Below, piece after piece: positions 34,480-45,959 of a stretch of DNA of 64,000 bases (the first letter of the stretch is position 1; the number at the start of each line of letters is the position of its first letter). This stretch comes from Argopecten irradians (lineage: Eukaryota > Mollusca > Bivalvia > Pectinida > Pectinidae). The notes under the pieces were generated by a model, which did no database searches, was not told where the DNA came from, and saw only the letters and a list, made by a program, of their open reading frames with translations. The translations under genes and the position numbers were made by a program. Location: NCBI RefSeq assembly GCF_041381155.1, contig NC_091135.1, positions 64,259,067-64,323,066 on the forward strand. The letters are read 5' to 3'.

Positions 34480-35622
34480 GATATCATCAAGCCAGATATC
34501 ATCTGTTTAACTGAAATTTTTCCAAAACATACAAGCCTTCATCTCGACGAGGATTCCTACCATCTGAGATACTACACAACTAATATCTCAACAGTCAGTC
34601 ACAGAGGAGTAGTAATCTACACCAGAGATACACTGAATGCTGAAAAAACTGATCAGCACATACCTTTTCAAGAATATACTACAATCTCTGTAAAACTCAA
34701 CGAAAAAGATGAACTTTTGATATGCTGTGTGTATAGAAGCCCAAACAGCCCAGAAGACAACAATAAACATCTGAACGAGTTGATAGACAGTCTGGGAAAC
34801 ACAAAATGCTACTCACACATATTGCTACTCGGTGACTTTAATTACAAGGAGATTGATTGGAAAAACCAGATATCACTGTCAGGCCTAAATAACCCAGCAA
34901 CAAAATTCCTAGAAGCAACACGTGACAATTTCCTGATCCAACACGTAACTAGTCCAACACGTTACCGAGTAAATCAGACTCCATCTACTTTAGACCTCAT
35001 TTTTACCAACGAAGAAGAAATGATACGAGACATATCCTATGAATCAGGACTGGGGAAAAGTGACCATCTAAGTCTCCAGTTTAGACTTTATTGTTACAAG
35101 GAAACACCTCTAGAGTACCAAACTTCAACTCATCGAAATTTCTTCAAGGGTCAGTACACAGAGATAAAAAGTAACCTAGCCAAGATAGACTGTCATCGCT
35201 TAGACTCAATCCAAGATGTTGATGTAGCTTGGAATTCCCTTACTGTTCATTTTAACAACATTATAGAGAAATTTATACCAGTGAGTAAGGGGAGAAACAC
35301 CAACAAACCTCAAAACCGTGAATTGAGTCACGAGGCCAAGTCAGCCATCCGAGCTAAAAACCGTCGCTGGATTAAATACTTACATTGTAAGACAGAAGAT
35401 AACTTCATACTTTACAAATCTGCCAGAAACATTGCTACAAAACAAATTCGATCCTCGAAATACAACTACGAAAAGGACCTTGCCGGGAAGATCAAAACAA
35501 ACCCAAAACTATTCTGGTCTCATGTCAAATCCAAATCCAGAGTAAAATCAACCATAGGAGAAATAAAAAAAAAACAAATGGCGAACTATCAACCAACAAC
35601 AAGGAAACAGCTGATACATTAA
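34480..35622 (+). pseudogene. LINE ORF2 endonuclease part, frameshifted before RT
   Basis: Open from 34480, with no ATG needed: the frame contains KPDIICLTE, HRGVVIYTR, LICCVYRSPNSPEDN, LLLGDFNYKEIDW (GDFN) and GKSDHLSLQF (SDH), all normal LINE endonuclease motifs. The linker runs to RVKSTIGEIKKK and goes out of frame at a run of ten A (35565-35574). The true continuation (TNGELSTNNKETADTLNNYF) is open in the next frame from 35574. A single-base length difference in the A run explains the break. Without an intact 5' end it cannot make a full ORF2. Confidence 0.85.
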
Positions 35623-36204
35623 ACAACTACTTTGCAAGTGTATTTGTCAAAGACCAAGATGTCGAATTACCTCCCTTTCCCCGAAGACATCAACAAGACG
35701 ACATAGTCAACATAGATATTACAGAAGAAAAGGTACTAAAAGCCATTAAGAATATTAACCCAAACAAGTCTCCTGGCCCTGACAACATTCACCCAAAGTT
35801 TATAACCGAAGCAGCAGAAGAACTAAAAGGACCTTTGAAAATTATTTTTAAGAAGTCCCTACAAAACTGTAAATTACCATCAGCATGGAAAGAAGCCATA
35901 GTCACTCCATTATTCAAAAAGGGAGCAAAAAACGATCCTAGCAATTACAGACCAATTAGCCTAACATCAGTCCCATCAAAAATCATGCAACGGATAGTGA
36001 GGGATGAAATTGTAGCTTATATGGATATCAACAACCTATTTACTCCTCATCAACATGGCTTCAGATCTGGAAAATCGTGTGTCACTCAGTTACTAGAATC
36101 CATGGAAAACTGGACCAAAAGCATAGATTCAGGAAAAAGTGTTGATGTCATTTATCTGGACTTTAGCAAGGCTTTCGACAAAGTCTCGCACAAATTCCTC
36201 CTCC

Positions 36205-36431
36205 ATAAATTAAAACAGTACGGAATCAACGGTAAACTGTTGGGATGGATCAAAGCCTTTCTCGACAACATGACACAACGAGTAACGGTAAATGGAGCAA
36301 CATCAGAACCCCATCCAGTTACAAGTGGAGTACCGCAGGGGAGTGTACTAGGACCAATCCTCTTCTTGATCTATGTCAATGACATGCCAGACATGCTAAA
36401 CTGTACAATTAAACTTTTTGCTGACGACACA
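36205..36431. repeat. 227-bp perfect direct repeat, left copy (target-site duplication)
   Basis: From ATAAATTAAAACAGTACGG to GCTGACGACACA, identical base for base to 37678-37904 at an offset of 1473 bp. Identity breaks at the next base on both sides (T at 36432 against A at 37905). It is the host LINE's own RT sequence, duplicated at the insertion site of the nested LINE. Confidence 0.97.
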
Positions 36432-37677
36432 TTGTTAAATCGATACAGGGATTCGAAAAGAGGACCAGAACGGATATGTGCACATCATTACTTGGTTGGA
36501 CCTCTATTGAAGCGTATATAGACACCAGAAAATTGTTATTTTTTGGAAGATTATGTAGAATGAAACCAACATCTCTTGTTTTTAAAGTTTTTACTACTAG
36601 ACTCCTTCTTTTTCGTCTAGGTAGAACATACCAAAAGGGATTTATTCCTGACATAGTAGAAATATTGAACAAGTACTCATTATATAAAGAGTTAAAAACA
36701 TTTTTTGAAACCGGAACTTTTAGAAAGAATGTTGTTTGGAAAAAATAGTTTACAATGCTGTTATAAAATTTGAGGAGCATAATTTTAATGAACATATGAA
36801 AATTGATACAGACTTTAGAAGATTTCGTGAATTACATAACGAACTTAAACCTTATATTTTATGGAAGCTAGCGCTTTTGTTCCCTCAATACAGAGAAATA
36901 ATACATTATATAATGAAAATAGTTATAACTATACGTAGTTTGAATACGATGGAATTATGTCATAAATGTGGGTTTCCGTACACGGACCCTATGACACATT
37001 TAGTTCTACAATGTTCATATACCTCTGAGTTGAGAGACCAACTTTGGTGTTGCATAGTTAATATCAGTGATATATTGTTTAGTGTATATTTACACTCGCT
37101 TACAGATGTACAGATATTTCATATATTGATTGGAGGGAATGTTTCCTTCACTATTAGTGAAGAAGAACTGAATGATTTCAGAATAAAATCTGTTGTCTAT
37201 GTGTACAAGATGTGTAAATCATATTATGCTTAATCATGTATTAATTGAAAAAAGAGGAGTTGATATATTTATACACTTTAATGTGAATTACATGCTGTAT
37301 CCTTAAAATTATAGAATAGATGTGCGAGCCCGTAACGCCTCGCTGGTACTTGTAGGGCTCTGCCCACCCCTACTGTTAGTTGTATGATTTTGTTATAAAT
37401 CTCATATAACAAAAGAATAATGGGTAATGAATAATAATTAAGTTAATAAAAAGCATCGGGTTGCACACTTTGTTATGCCATCCTATATTTAACGTATAAA
37501 TGAATATTTATAAGATATTTTGTATATACTAGTACTTGTACTTATATTATTGAACAAATAACTATTTATTAATGTAATGTTTACTTTGTATTACTCTTAT
37601 ATTTAAAATGCTTTGCATATTTGTGTTTATTATTCATGCTTTTGTAATCTTCAAATTTGGAGGCAATAAAGAGAATA
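36432..37677 (+). mobile_element. Nested 5'-truncated LINE (~1.25 kb) inside another LINE
   Basis: The sequence between the two 227-bp repeats is unrelated to the host LINE. It encodes only the C-terminal end of a LINE ORF2 (zinc motif CHKCGFPYTDPMTHLVLQC) and then ~440 nt of AT-rich 3' UTR with an AATAAA at 37665-37670 just before the junction. This is the structure expected of target-primed insertion with 5' truncation. It belongs to a different family from both other LINEs in the window. Confidence 0.9.
36437..37233 (+). pseudogene. C-terminal fragment of LINE ORF2 in the nested element
   Basis: The open frame from 36437 (SIQGFEKRTRTD, then LLGWTSIEAYIDTRKLLFFG) stops at 36748. The sequence continues in the next frame from 36736 (IVYNAVIKFEEHNFNEHMK ... 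CHKCGFPYTDPMTHLVLQC ... YKMCKSYYA) to 37233. The switch lies at the six-A run 36740-36745, so a one-base length change splits it. The zinc motif matches the C-terminal CCHC of many LINE ORF2 proteins. No RT catalytic motif is present because the copy is 5'-truncated. Confidence 0.8.
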
Positions 37678-37904
37678 ATAAATTAAAACAGTACGGAATC
37701 AACGGTAAACTGTTGGGATGGATCAAAGCCTTTCTCGACAACATGACACAACGAGTAACGGTAAATGGAGCAACATCAGAACCCCATCCAGTTACAAGTG
37801 GAGTACCGCAGGGGAGTGTACTAGGACCAATCCTCTTCTTGATCTATGTCAATGACATGCCAGACATGCTAAACTGTACAATTAAACTTTTTGCTGACGA
37901 CACA
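37678..37904. repeat. 227-bp perfect direct repeat, right copy
   Basis: Identical to 36205-36431. The host LINE's RT frame continues from here, so the two copies plus the insert are explained by one insertion event. Confidence 0.97.
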
Positions 37905-38964
37905 AAGTTATACTCCAAAATCAACAATATGGATGATAGACAAAACCTGCAGCACAACATAGACCAAATGTGTAGATGGACACAGACCTGGCTAATGAAA
38001 CTTAATACATCCAAATGTAAATACCTGGAGATAGGCAGATCTCAAGGAAACCATGTTTATACTATTAGTGAAGATGGCATCGCAACACCAGTACAAAAAG
38101 TAGAGTCGGAAAAGGACTTAGGAGTGAACATTGACCAAAACCTGCAGTTCTCAATTCATGCCAACTCGTCAAGCTCAAAGGCCAACAAAATCATCGGTTT
38201 AATGTTTAGATCATTCTCATATATGAGCCCTCAAATGTTCCTGGCACTGTATAAATCACTTATTCGTCCAATTGTGGAATACGCAACACCAGTATCCTCA
38301 CCACACCTGTTCAGAGACATGACCGTCATTGAAAATGTACAAAGACGAGCAACAAAAAGGATACCGTGTTTAAAACATTTATCCTACCAAGATCGCTTAA
38401 AGAGTCTAAGTCTACCAACACTTCAATATCGTAGAGAGCGTGCTGATATCATCCAAACCTACAAAATTCTAAATCATTTGGACATACTGAACGTTGAGTC
38501 ACTATTCGATGAAATTGGACGAACTTCAACAAGGGGGCACTCCAGAAAACTATATAAAAGGCAATTCAGACTGGGAAAATCAGGCCACTTCTTCAGCAAC
38601 AGAGTTATCAACATCTGGAATTCTCTACCAGAGGAAGTGGTGTGTTCACCATCTCTAAACACCTTCAAGTCAAGACTCAATAAGTACTGGAAAAACCACC
38701 CAGCAAAATTTCAACCATCTTTCTGACAAAATTGTATAAATCGGGGTGAAAAAATTACTCACAGGAATGGACAGCAAACCCTGTGATATTCTAAATCCAT
38801 GGGAACTTTTTAATCAGTGTTTTTATCAGTGTCTGGCACTTACATATATGTGTCGGTATCTCATTACTATGAGATTAAGTAACATTGTGTATATATATAT
38901 CTCATGTTCCCCTAACAACGGAAAAGGATTTCAACATTAATGAAATGACTGTATATACATTATT

Positions 38965-39483
38965 TTAAGCAACCGGAAGTGCATAGTACGCGTTAGGAGT
39001 ACACAATGTCATTGTTTGAAGAAACTTTAATACATCTCCACAAGCTAGTCTTAGCTTACCAATGATGTCAACTGAGCGAATACTGAGCGAATAAATCTCT
39101 CCTCTGCTTGGCGCGGGTTTTCGTTTTTGCAAAGGTCGCGAAGAACTGGCTGATATCACGGGTGTTGTCGACACAACGTTTACGTCACACAGTTGTTCAC
39201 TCACCGCTGTTGAATTAGTCCGGGTGAAACACACATTTGCAAAATGTCCAATCTTTCCACATCGAAAACAATAAACGTGTTTTGCAGGACAAAAGCTGAG
39301 ATGATATTGGAGAAATTGTCCTCCACATCTATAGCAATTACGTCGTCCCAAATCTACACATACACGTAGGTTTCCTTCCATTCTTGGTTTATTCCAAAAA
39401 CTTGCAGAGCATGCCATGCTGGTGTCCAGCGCGGCGTTGTTCTTCGTTGCGATTTTGGGCGGGAGGGGGGAGGGAATTCTCAC
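38965..39483 (-). pseudogene. Zinc-knuckle, gag-like ORF fragment
   Basis: 172 codons from a GTG-type open start at 39483 with no in-frame ATG nearby. The middle carries two Cys-rich knuckles, CYRCGGQFLQYHLSFC and CFRCGKIGHFANVC. The second is a canonical C-x2-C-x4-H-x4-C. The tandem knuckle plus the CGK-GHFA pattern is typical of Gag nucleocapsid from Ty3/gypsy-like elements, though some LINE ORF1 and host proteins use it too. No protease, RT or LTR is seen next to it. The Ser/Lys/Pro-rich tail (TTPVISASSSRPLQKRKPAPSR) looks disordered. It is probably a retroelement remnant and possibly a domesticated short protein. Confidence 0.5.
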
Positions 39484-39518
39484 TTGGCTGTTTAGGCGCG
39501 GGATCTACGCTGATTCTC

Positions 39519-39764
39519 TCACCAACTATAACAAGGAAATTTTTCACTTGTTATACAAAATGTTGATTTCGTGAAAGAAACAAAGATCCGTAATGATTTC
39601 TTTTGGCGGTCTTTTATTACACTAGCACTTTGGCCGGGAACGGTAGGCATATCCTGGATATTCCAAAATAGTGCCGTGTTGTCCGATCGGTGGTCGTGGC
39701 CTTCACTCATCTTACAGAGTATAAACATAAGCTTAAATGAATACAACAGATAAACACCTGACAT
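39519..39764 (-). pseudogene. Short ORF upstream of zinc-knuckle fragment
   Basis: 81 codons. An internal Met at 39710 gives MSEGHDHRSDNTALFWNIQD. It lies on the same strand, 35 bp from the zinc-knuckle frame and in a different frame. A third frame between them is open (RISVDPAPKQPSENS). It could be the N-terminal part of the same decayed gag-like protein, or chance. Family not recognised. Confidence 0.25.
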
Positions 39765-40094
39765 TTACTGCTCTAAATTTACTGGTCAGGCGGGTAGGCT
39801 AATTATGCTTAATTGGCGTGTCCATTGCCCCGAGGCTAAGCGTCATACCACCTGGTTGCCCCGTGTACGTAATATAATTACTCAATTAACTTTATGTGAC
39901 ACTGAAGCAGATATAATTACCGCGGTTAATCCAACAACAATAAAATCAAGAAAATTTGTATAGCAATATCAAATGTAGTGTCTGAAATAAATATATACAT
40001 TCATCTGTCCGTTAAAATTATATGTAGGTACGCGTTCACTGTCCTTTATTTTACAATATTGTATTATTATAGAAAGCACTAAAATCATTATGAT
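39765..40094. other. Short single-copy spacer
   Basis: No gene, palindrome or repeat recognised between the gag-like fragment and the second 47-bp satellite. Confidence 0.5.
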
Positions 40095-43000
40095 ACTGTA
40101 CCTAACAGTCTGGGTGTATATACCTCCTCCATGGAGATGTTGCTGTACCTAACCGTCTGGGTGTATATACCTCCTCCATGGAGATGTTGCTGTACCTAAC
40201 CGTCTGGGTGTATATACCTCCTCCATGGAGATGATGCTGTACCTAACAGTCTGGGTGTATATACATCCTCCATGGAGATGATGCTGTACCTAACAGTCTG
40301 GGTGTATATACCTCCTCCATGGAGATGTTGCTGTACCTAACAGTCTGGGTGTATATAACTCCTCCATGGAGATGATGCTGTACCTAACAGTCTGGGTGTA
40401 TATAACTCCTCCATGGAGATGATGCTGTACCTAACAGTCTGGGTGTATATACCTCCTCCATGGAGATGATGCTGTACCTAACAGTCTGGGTGTATATAAC
40501 TCCTCCATGGAGATGATGCTGTACCTAACAGTCTGGGTGTATATAACTCCTCCATGGAGATGATGCTGTACCTAACAGTCTGGGTGTATATAACTCCTCC
40601 ATGGAGATGATGCTGTACCTAACGTCTGGTGTATATATCCTCCATGGAGATGATGCTGTACCTAACAGTCTGGGTGTATATACCTCCTCCATGGAGATGA
40701 TGCTGTACCTAACAGTCTGGGTGTATATACTCCTCCATGGAGATGATGCTGTACCTAACAGTCTGGGTGTATATAACTCCTCCATGGAGATGATGCTGTA
40801 CCTAAATGTCTGGGTGTATATACGTCCTCCATGGAGATGATGCTGTACCTAACCGTCTGGGTGTATATACATCCTCCATGGAGATGATGCTGTACCTAAC
40901 AGTCTTGGTGTATATACGTCCTCCATGGAGATGATGCTGTACCTAACAGTCTGGGTGTATATAACTCCTCCATGGAGATGATGCTGTACCTAACATGTGT
41001 ATATAACTCCTCCATGGAGATGATGCTGTACCTAACAGTCTGGGTGTATATACCTCCTCCATGGAGATGATGCTGTACCTAACAGTCTGGGTGTATATAC
41101 TCCTCCATGGAGATGATGCTGTACCTAACAGTCTGGGTGTATATAACTCCTCCATGGAGATGATGCTGTACCTAACAGTCTGGGTGTATATACCTCCTCC
41201 ATGGAGATGATGCTGTACCTAACAGTCTGGGTGTATATATACTCCTCCATGGAGATGATGCTGTACCTAACAGTCTGGGTGTATATACATCCTCCATGGA
41301 GATGATGCTGTACCTAACAGTCTGGTGTATATACTCCTCCATGGAGATGATGCTGTACCTAACAGTCTGGGTGTATATAACCTCCTCCATGGAGATGATG
41401 CTGTACCTAACAGTCTGGGTGTATATAACTCCTCCATGGAGATGATGCTGTACCTAACAGTCTGGGTGTATATAACTCCTCCATGGAGATGATGCTGTAC
41501 CTAACAGTCTGGGTGTTATATACTCCTCCATGGAGATGATGCTGTACCTAACAGTCTGGGTGTATATAACTCCTCCATGGAGATGATGCTGTACCTAACA
41601 GTCTGGGTGTATATAACTCCTCCATGGAGATGATGCTGTAACCTAACAGTCTGGGTGTATAATCGTATCCTCCATGGAGATGATGCTGTACCTAACAGTC
41701 TGGGTGTATATAACTCCTCCATGGAGATGATGCTGTACCTAACAGTCTGGGTGTATATAACTCCTCCATGGAGATGATGCTGTACCTAACAGTCTGGGTG
41801 TATATACTCCTCCATGGAGATGATGCTGTACCTAACAGTCTGGGTGTATATAACTCCTCCATGGAGATGATGCTGTACCTAACAGTCTGGGTGTATATAA
41901 CTCCTCCATGGAGATGATGCTGTACCTAACAGTCTGGGTGTATATAACTCCTCCATGGAGATGATGCTGTACCTAACAGTCTGGGTGTATATACCTCCTC
42001 CATGGAGATGATGCTGTACCTAACAGTCTGGGTGTATATACGTCCTCCATGGAGATGATGCTGTACCTAACAGTCTGGGTGTATATACCTCCTCCATGGA
42101 GATGATGCTGTACCTAACAGTCTGGGTGTATATAACTCCTCCATGGAGATGATGCTGTACCTAACAGTCTGGGTGTATATAACTCCTCCATGGAGATGAT
42201 GCTGTACCTAACAGTCTGGGTGTATATACGTCCTCCATGGAGATGATGCTGTACCTAACAGTCTGGGTGTATATAACTCCTCCATGGAGATGATGCTGTA
42301 CCTAACAGTCTGGGTGTATATAACTCCTCCATGGAGATGATGCTGTACCTAACAGTCTGGGTGTATATACGTCCTCCATGGAGATGATGCTGTACCTAAC
42401 AGTCTGGGTGTATATACCTCCTCCATGGAGATGATGCTGTACCTAACAGTCTGGGTGTATATAACTCCTCCATGGAGATGATGCTGTACCTAACAGTCTG
42501 GGTGTATAACTCCTCCATGGAGGATGCTGTACCTAACAGTCTGGTGTATACTAACAGTCTGGGTGTATATATCCTCCATGGAGATGATGCTGTACCTAAC
42601 AGTCTGGGTGTATATACTCCTCCATGGAGATGATGCTGTACCTAACAGTCTGGGTGTATATACGTCCTCCATGGAGATGATGCTGTACCTAACAGTCTGG
42701 GTGTATATAACTCCTCCATGGAGATGATGCTGTACCTAACAGTCTGGGTGTATATACGTCCTCCATGGAGATGATGCTGTACCTAACAGTCTGGGTGTAT
42801 ATAACTCCTCCATGGAGATGATGCTGTACCTAACAGTCTGGGTGTATATAACTCCTCCATGGAGATGATGCTGTACCTAACAGTCTGGGTGTATATAACT
42901 CCTCCATGGAGATGATGCTGTACCTAACAGTCTGGGTGTATATAACTCCTCCATGGAGATGATGCTGTACCTAACAGTCTGGGTGTATATAACTCCTCCA

Positions 43001-44985
43001 TGGAGATGATGCTGTACCTAACAGTCTGGGTGTATATACTCCTCCATGGAGATGATGCTGTACCTAACAGTCTGGGTGTATATATCCTCCATGGAGATGA
43101 TGCTGTACCTAACAGTCTGGGTGTATATACGTCCTCCATGGAGATGATGCTGTACCTAACTGTCAGTCTGGGTGTATATACTCCTCCATGGAGATGATGC
43201 TGTACCTAACAGTCTGGGTGTATATAACTCCTCCATGGAGATGATGCTGTACCTAACAGTCTGGGTGTATATACCTCCTCCATGGAGATGATGCTGTACC
43301 TAACAGTCTGGGTGTATATACCTCCTCCATGGAGATGATGCTGTACCTAACAGTCTGGGTGTATATACTCCTCCATGGAGATGATGCTGTACTAACAGTC
43401 TGGGTGTATATACTCCTCCATGGAGATGATGCTGTACCTAACAGTCTGGGTGTGTATATAACTCCTCCATGGAGATGATGCTGTACCTAACAGTCTGGGT
43501 GTATATACTCCTCCATGGAGATGATGCTGTACCTAACAGTCTGGGTGTATATAACTCCTCCATGGAGATGATGCTGTACCTAACAGTCTGGGTGTATATA
43601 CTCCTCCATGGAGATGATGCTGTACCTAACAGTCTGGGTGTATATAACTCCTCCATGGAGATGATGCTGTACCTAACAGTCTGGGTGTATATACCCCTCC
43701 ATGGAGATGATGCTGTACCTAACAGTCTGGGTGTATATAACTCCTCCATGGAGATGATGCTGTACCTAACAGTCTGGGTGTATATAACTCCTCCATGGAG
43801 ATGATGCTGTATCTAACAGTCTGGGTGTATATAACTCCTCCATGGAGATGATGCTGTACCTAACAGTCTGCGTGTATATAACTCCTCCATGGAGATGATG
43901 CTGTACCTAACAGTCTGGGTGTATATAACTCCTCCATGGAGATGATGCTGTACCTAACAGTCTGGGTGTATATAACTCCTCCATGGAGATGATGCTGTAC
44001 CTAACAGTCTGGGTGTATATAACTCCTCCATGGAGATGATGCTGTACCTAACAGTCTGGGTGTATATACCTCCTCCATGGAGATGATGATGCTGTACCTA
44101 ACAGTCTGGGTGTATATACCTCCTCCATGGAGATGATGCTGTACCTAACAGTCTGGGTGTATATACCTCCTCCATGGAGATGATGCTGTACCTAACAGTC
44201 TGGGTGTATATAACTCCTCCATGGAGATTATGCTGTACCTAACAGTCTGGGTGTATATAACCTCCTCCATGGAGATGATGCTGTACCTAACAGTCTGGGT
44301 GTATATACATCCTCCATGGAGATGATGCTGTACCTAACAGTCTGGGTTTATATACCTCCTCCATGGAGATGATGCTGTACCTAACAGTCTGGGTGTATAT
44401 AACTCCTCCATGGAGATGATGCTGTACCTTACAGTCTGGGTGTATATACCTCCTCCATGGAGATGATGCTGTACCTAACAGTCTGGGTGTATATAACTCC
44501 TCCATGGAGATGATGCTGTACCTAACAGTCTGGGTGTATATAACTCCTCCATGGAGATGATGCTGTACCTAACAGTCTGGTGTATATACCTCCTCCATGG
44601 AGATGATGCTGTACCTAACAGTCTGGGTGTATATAACTCCTCCATGGAGATGATGCTGTACCTAACAGTCTGGGTGTATATAACTCCTCCATGGAGATGA
44701 TGCTGTACCTAACAGTCTGGGTGTATATACCTCCTCCATGGAGATGATGCTGTACCTAACTGTCTGGGTGTATATACCTCCTCCATAGAGATGATGCTGT
44801 ACCTAACAGTCTGGGTGTATATAACTCCTCCATGGAGATGATGCTGTACCTAACAGTCTGGGTGTATATAACTCATCCATGGAGATGATGCTGTACCTAA
44901 CAGTCTGGGTATATATAACTCCTCCATGGAGATGATGCTGTACCTAACAGTCTGGGTGTTTATAGCCATGCTATATAACTCCTCC
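40095..44985. repeat. Second 47-bp satellite (CCATGG-containing)
   Basis: About 104 copies of a 47-bp unit: CCATGGAGATGATGCTG-TACCTAACAGTCTGGGTG-TATATAACTCCT. Variants include AACTCC/ACCTCC/ACGTCC/ACATCC and a 46-bp form missing one base near TATATAC. The first three copies carry GATGTTG and CCGTC rather than GATGATG and CAGTC. The sequence is unrelated to the 47-bp unit at 1-6889. Open frames on both strands (for example 43438-43804) are repeat read-through. Confidence 0.98.
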
Positions 44986-45708
44986 ATGCAGAAATACCTT
45001 AAAGTGGATAATAACGGCACAACGGTGTCAATTTACACCAATTAAACAGATCAAGCAGACATACAATGTATCAATTCTTAATTAACACAGGAACCAGTCC
45101 TTATAGTCTATTAGAAAATGTTTGTTTAACAAGTGTGTTGTGAGTCAAGATTTAATTCGGTAAAAGTCTGCTTCTTTGTCTAACGTGGTTATCTTCCTAC
45201 AGATTCAACATGAAGCCAGAGATTTAAATAGTTTAAAAATTATATTTAAATCTCTGATGAAGCGTAACAGTGGTTCAAACCAACATAGATTTTCTAATTC
45301 CCAGGTCCCTATGTATATTAGATATATTGAGGAACATGACGAGTACCTGTGCTAGTTCATGTATTTTCCATATTTCCAAGAAATATTCTTCGAAATAAAG
45401 TTGTAATATTTTGTACAACATGTAAGAGTTTAAATGTACACGTTTCTGTTTCTGTTCCTTGGCGACAAAATAGAATCCCCCATTCCTACCTGTATGTGTA
45501 CGTGTACATGTTATAGTTGTTGTTTAAACTAAACATGTTATAGTAGGGGAGTTCTGAGGAGTAGAACGTGCTACTGGACAATTAAGATAAGTAAACTAGC
45601 TACCAACTAACACATTGTACACACACTACATACACTGGTAAATGTTTTAGCCCGGGCTGCGCATCAAAGCCGGACGCTCATTTTTCAAACTCAGGGCTGT
45701 ACACAAAA
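44986..45708. other. Single-copy stretch, probably upstream region of the 45709 ORF
   Basis: No tandem repeat. A short AT-rich palindrome, AGAGATTTAAATA ... TATTTAAATCTCT, lies at about 45220-45256. The last 60 bp become more GC-rich (CCCGGGCTGCGCATCAAAGC) and run into a good ATG context at 45709, consistent with a promoter/5' UTR. No TATA box is evident. Confidence 0.4.
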
Positions 45709-45921
45709 ATGGCGGCGAAAGCAACGATGGGTCAAAGTTTGTTGAAGTCGGGAATGCTTTTACGGAGTGTCCGACGTGTCAATGCATATATTCGTGTCCA
45801 TAGATCTTGTGTAGGTGTCCAAACAAACAAATATACCCAGAAAACAATAACACGAACCTGCTATGGAGCTGGAAAATCATCGATTTTTTCTTCCTTGATA
45901 CTCTACCAGGCATGTTCATAA
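45709..45921 (+). CDS. Basic N-terminal exon or short ORF, mitochondrial-presequence-like
   Basis: 70 codons starting at a favourable context (CAAAAATGGCGGCG). The peptide starts MAAKATMGQSLLKSGMLLRS and contains Arg, Lys, Ser and Leu but no Asp or Glu at all, as expected of a mitochondrial targeting presequence. It runs to a stop at 45919. If it is a first exon, a donor could be TAG|GTGTCC around 45811, which is weak. A bivalve-type repeat starts within 50 bp of the stop, so any downstream exon lies further right. No family recognised. A chance ORF is possible. Confidence 0.4.
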   Translation: MAAKATMGQSLLKSGMLLRSVRRVNAYIRVHRSCVGVQTNKYTQKTITRTCYGAGKSSIFSSLILYQACS

Positions 45922-45959
45922 TTCATAAATAAATTTAATATTTAATTTTTAATAAATTT

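Larger units (their letters stand above)
35574..38726 (+). pseudogene. LINE ORF2 reverse transcriptase, interrupted by insertion
   Basis: The first part (35574-36431) carries NPNKSPGPDNIHPKF, AIVTPLFKKGAKNDPSNYRP, HGFRSGKSCVTQL, VIYLDFSKAFDKVSH, GVPQGSVLGP and ends exactly after FADDT. The inserted LINE plus a second copy of the preceding 227 bp follow. The RT then resumes (KLYSKINNMDDRQN, WLMKLNTSKCKYL, SEKDLGVNIDQNLQF...) and stops at 38726 after NHPAKFQPSF. The insertion plus duplication is 1473 bp, a multiple of three, so the two halves share a frame. Apart from the insertion and the upstream A-run shift, no other damage is seen. Confidence 0.9.
34480..38940 (+). mobile_element. CR1/Jockey-like LINE, 5'-truncated, split by a nested LINE
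   Basis: Plus-strand ORF2 is recognisable from an endonuclease segment (KPDIICLTE at ~34486) to the C-terminal stop at 38726, followed by ~200 nt of 3' UTR-like sequence. An in-frame TAA at 34477-34479 and the lack of an ORF1 upstream suggest 5' truncation or decay there. The RT style (VIYLDFSKAFDKVSH, GVPQGSVLGPILF, FADDTKLY, ESEKDLGVNI) is that of CR1/Jockey-group LINEs. The copy is interrupted at 36432-37677 by another LINE. I found no clear outer target duplication, so the outer limits are approximate. Confidence 0.88.

Noticed and set aside
40525..44505. Frames on both strands of the second 47-bp satellite
   Set aside because: Repeat read-through in both directions with no non-repeat flanks.
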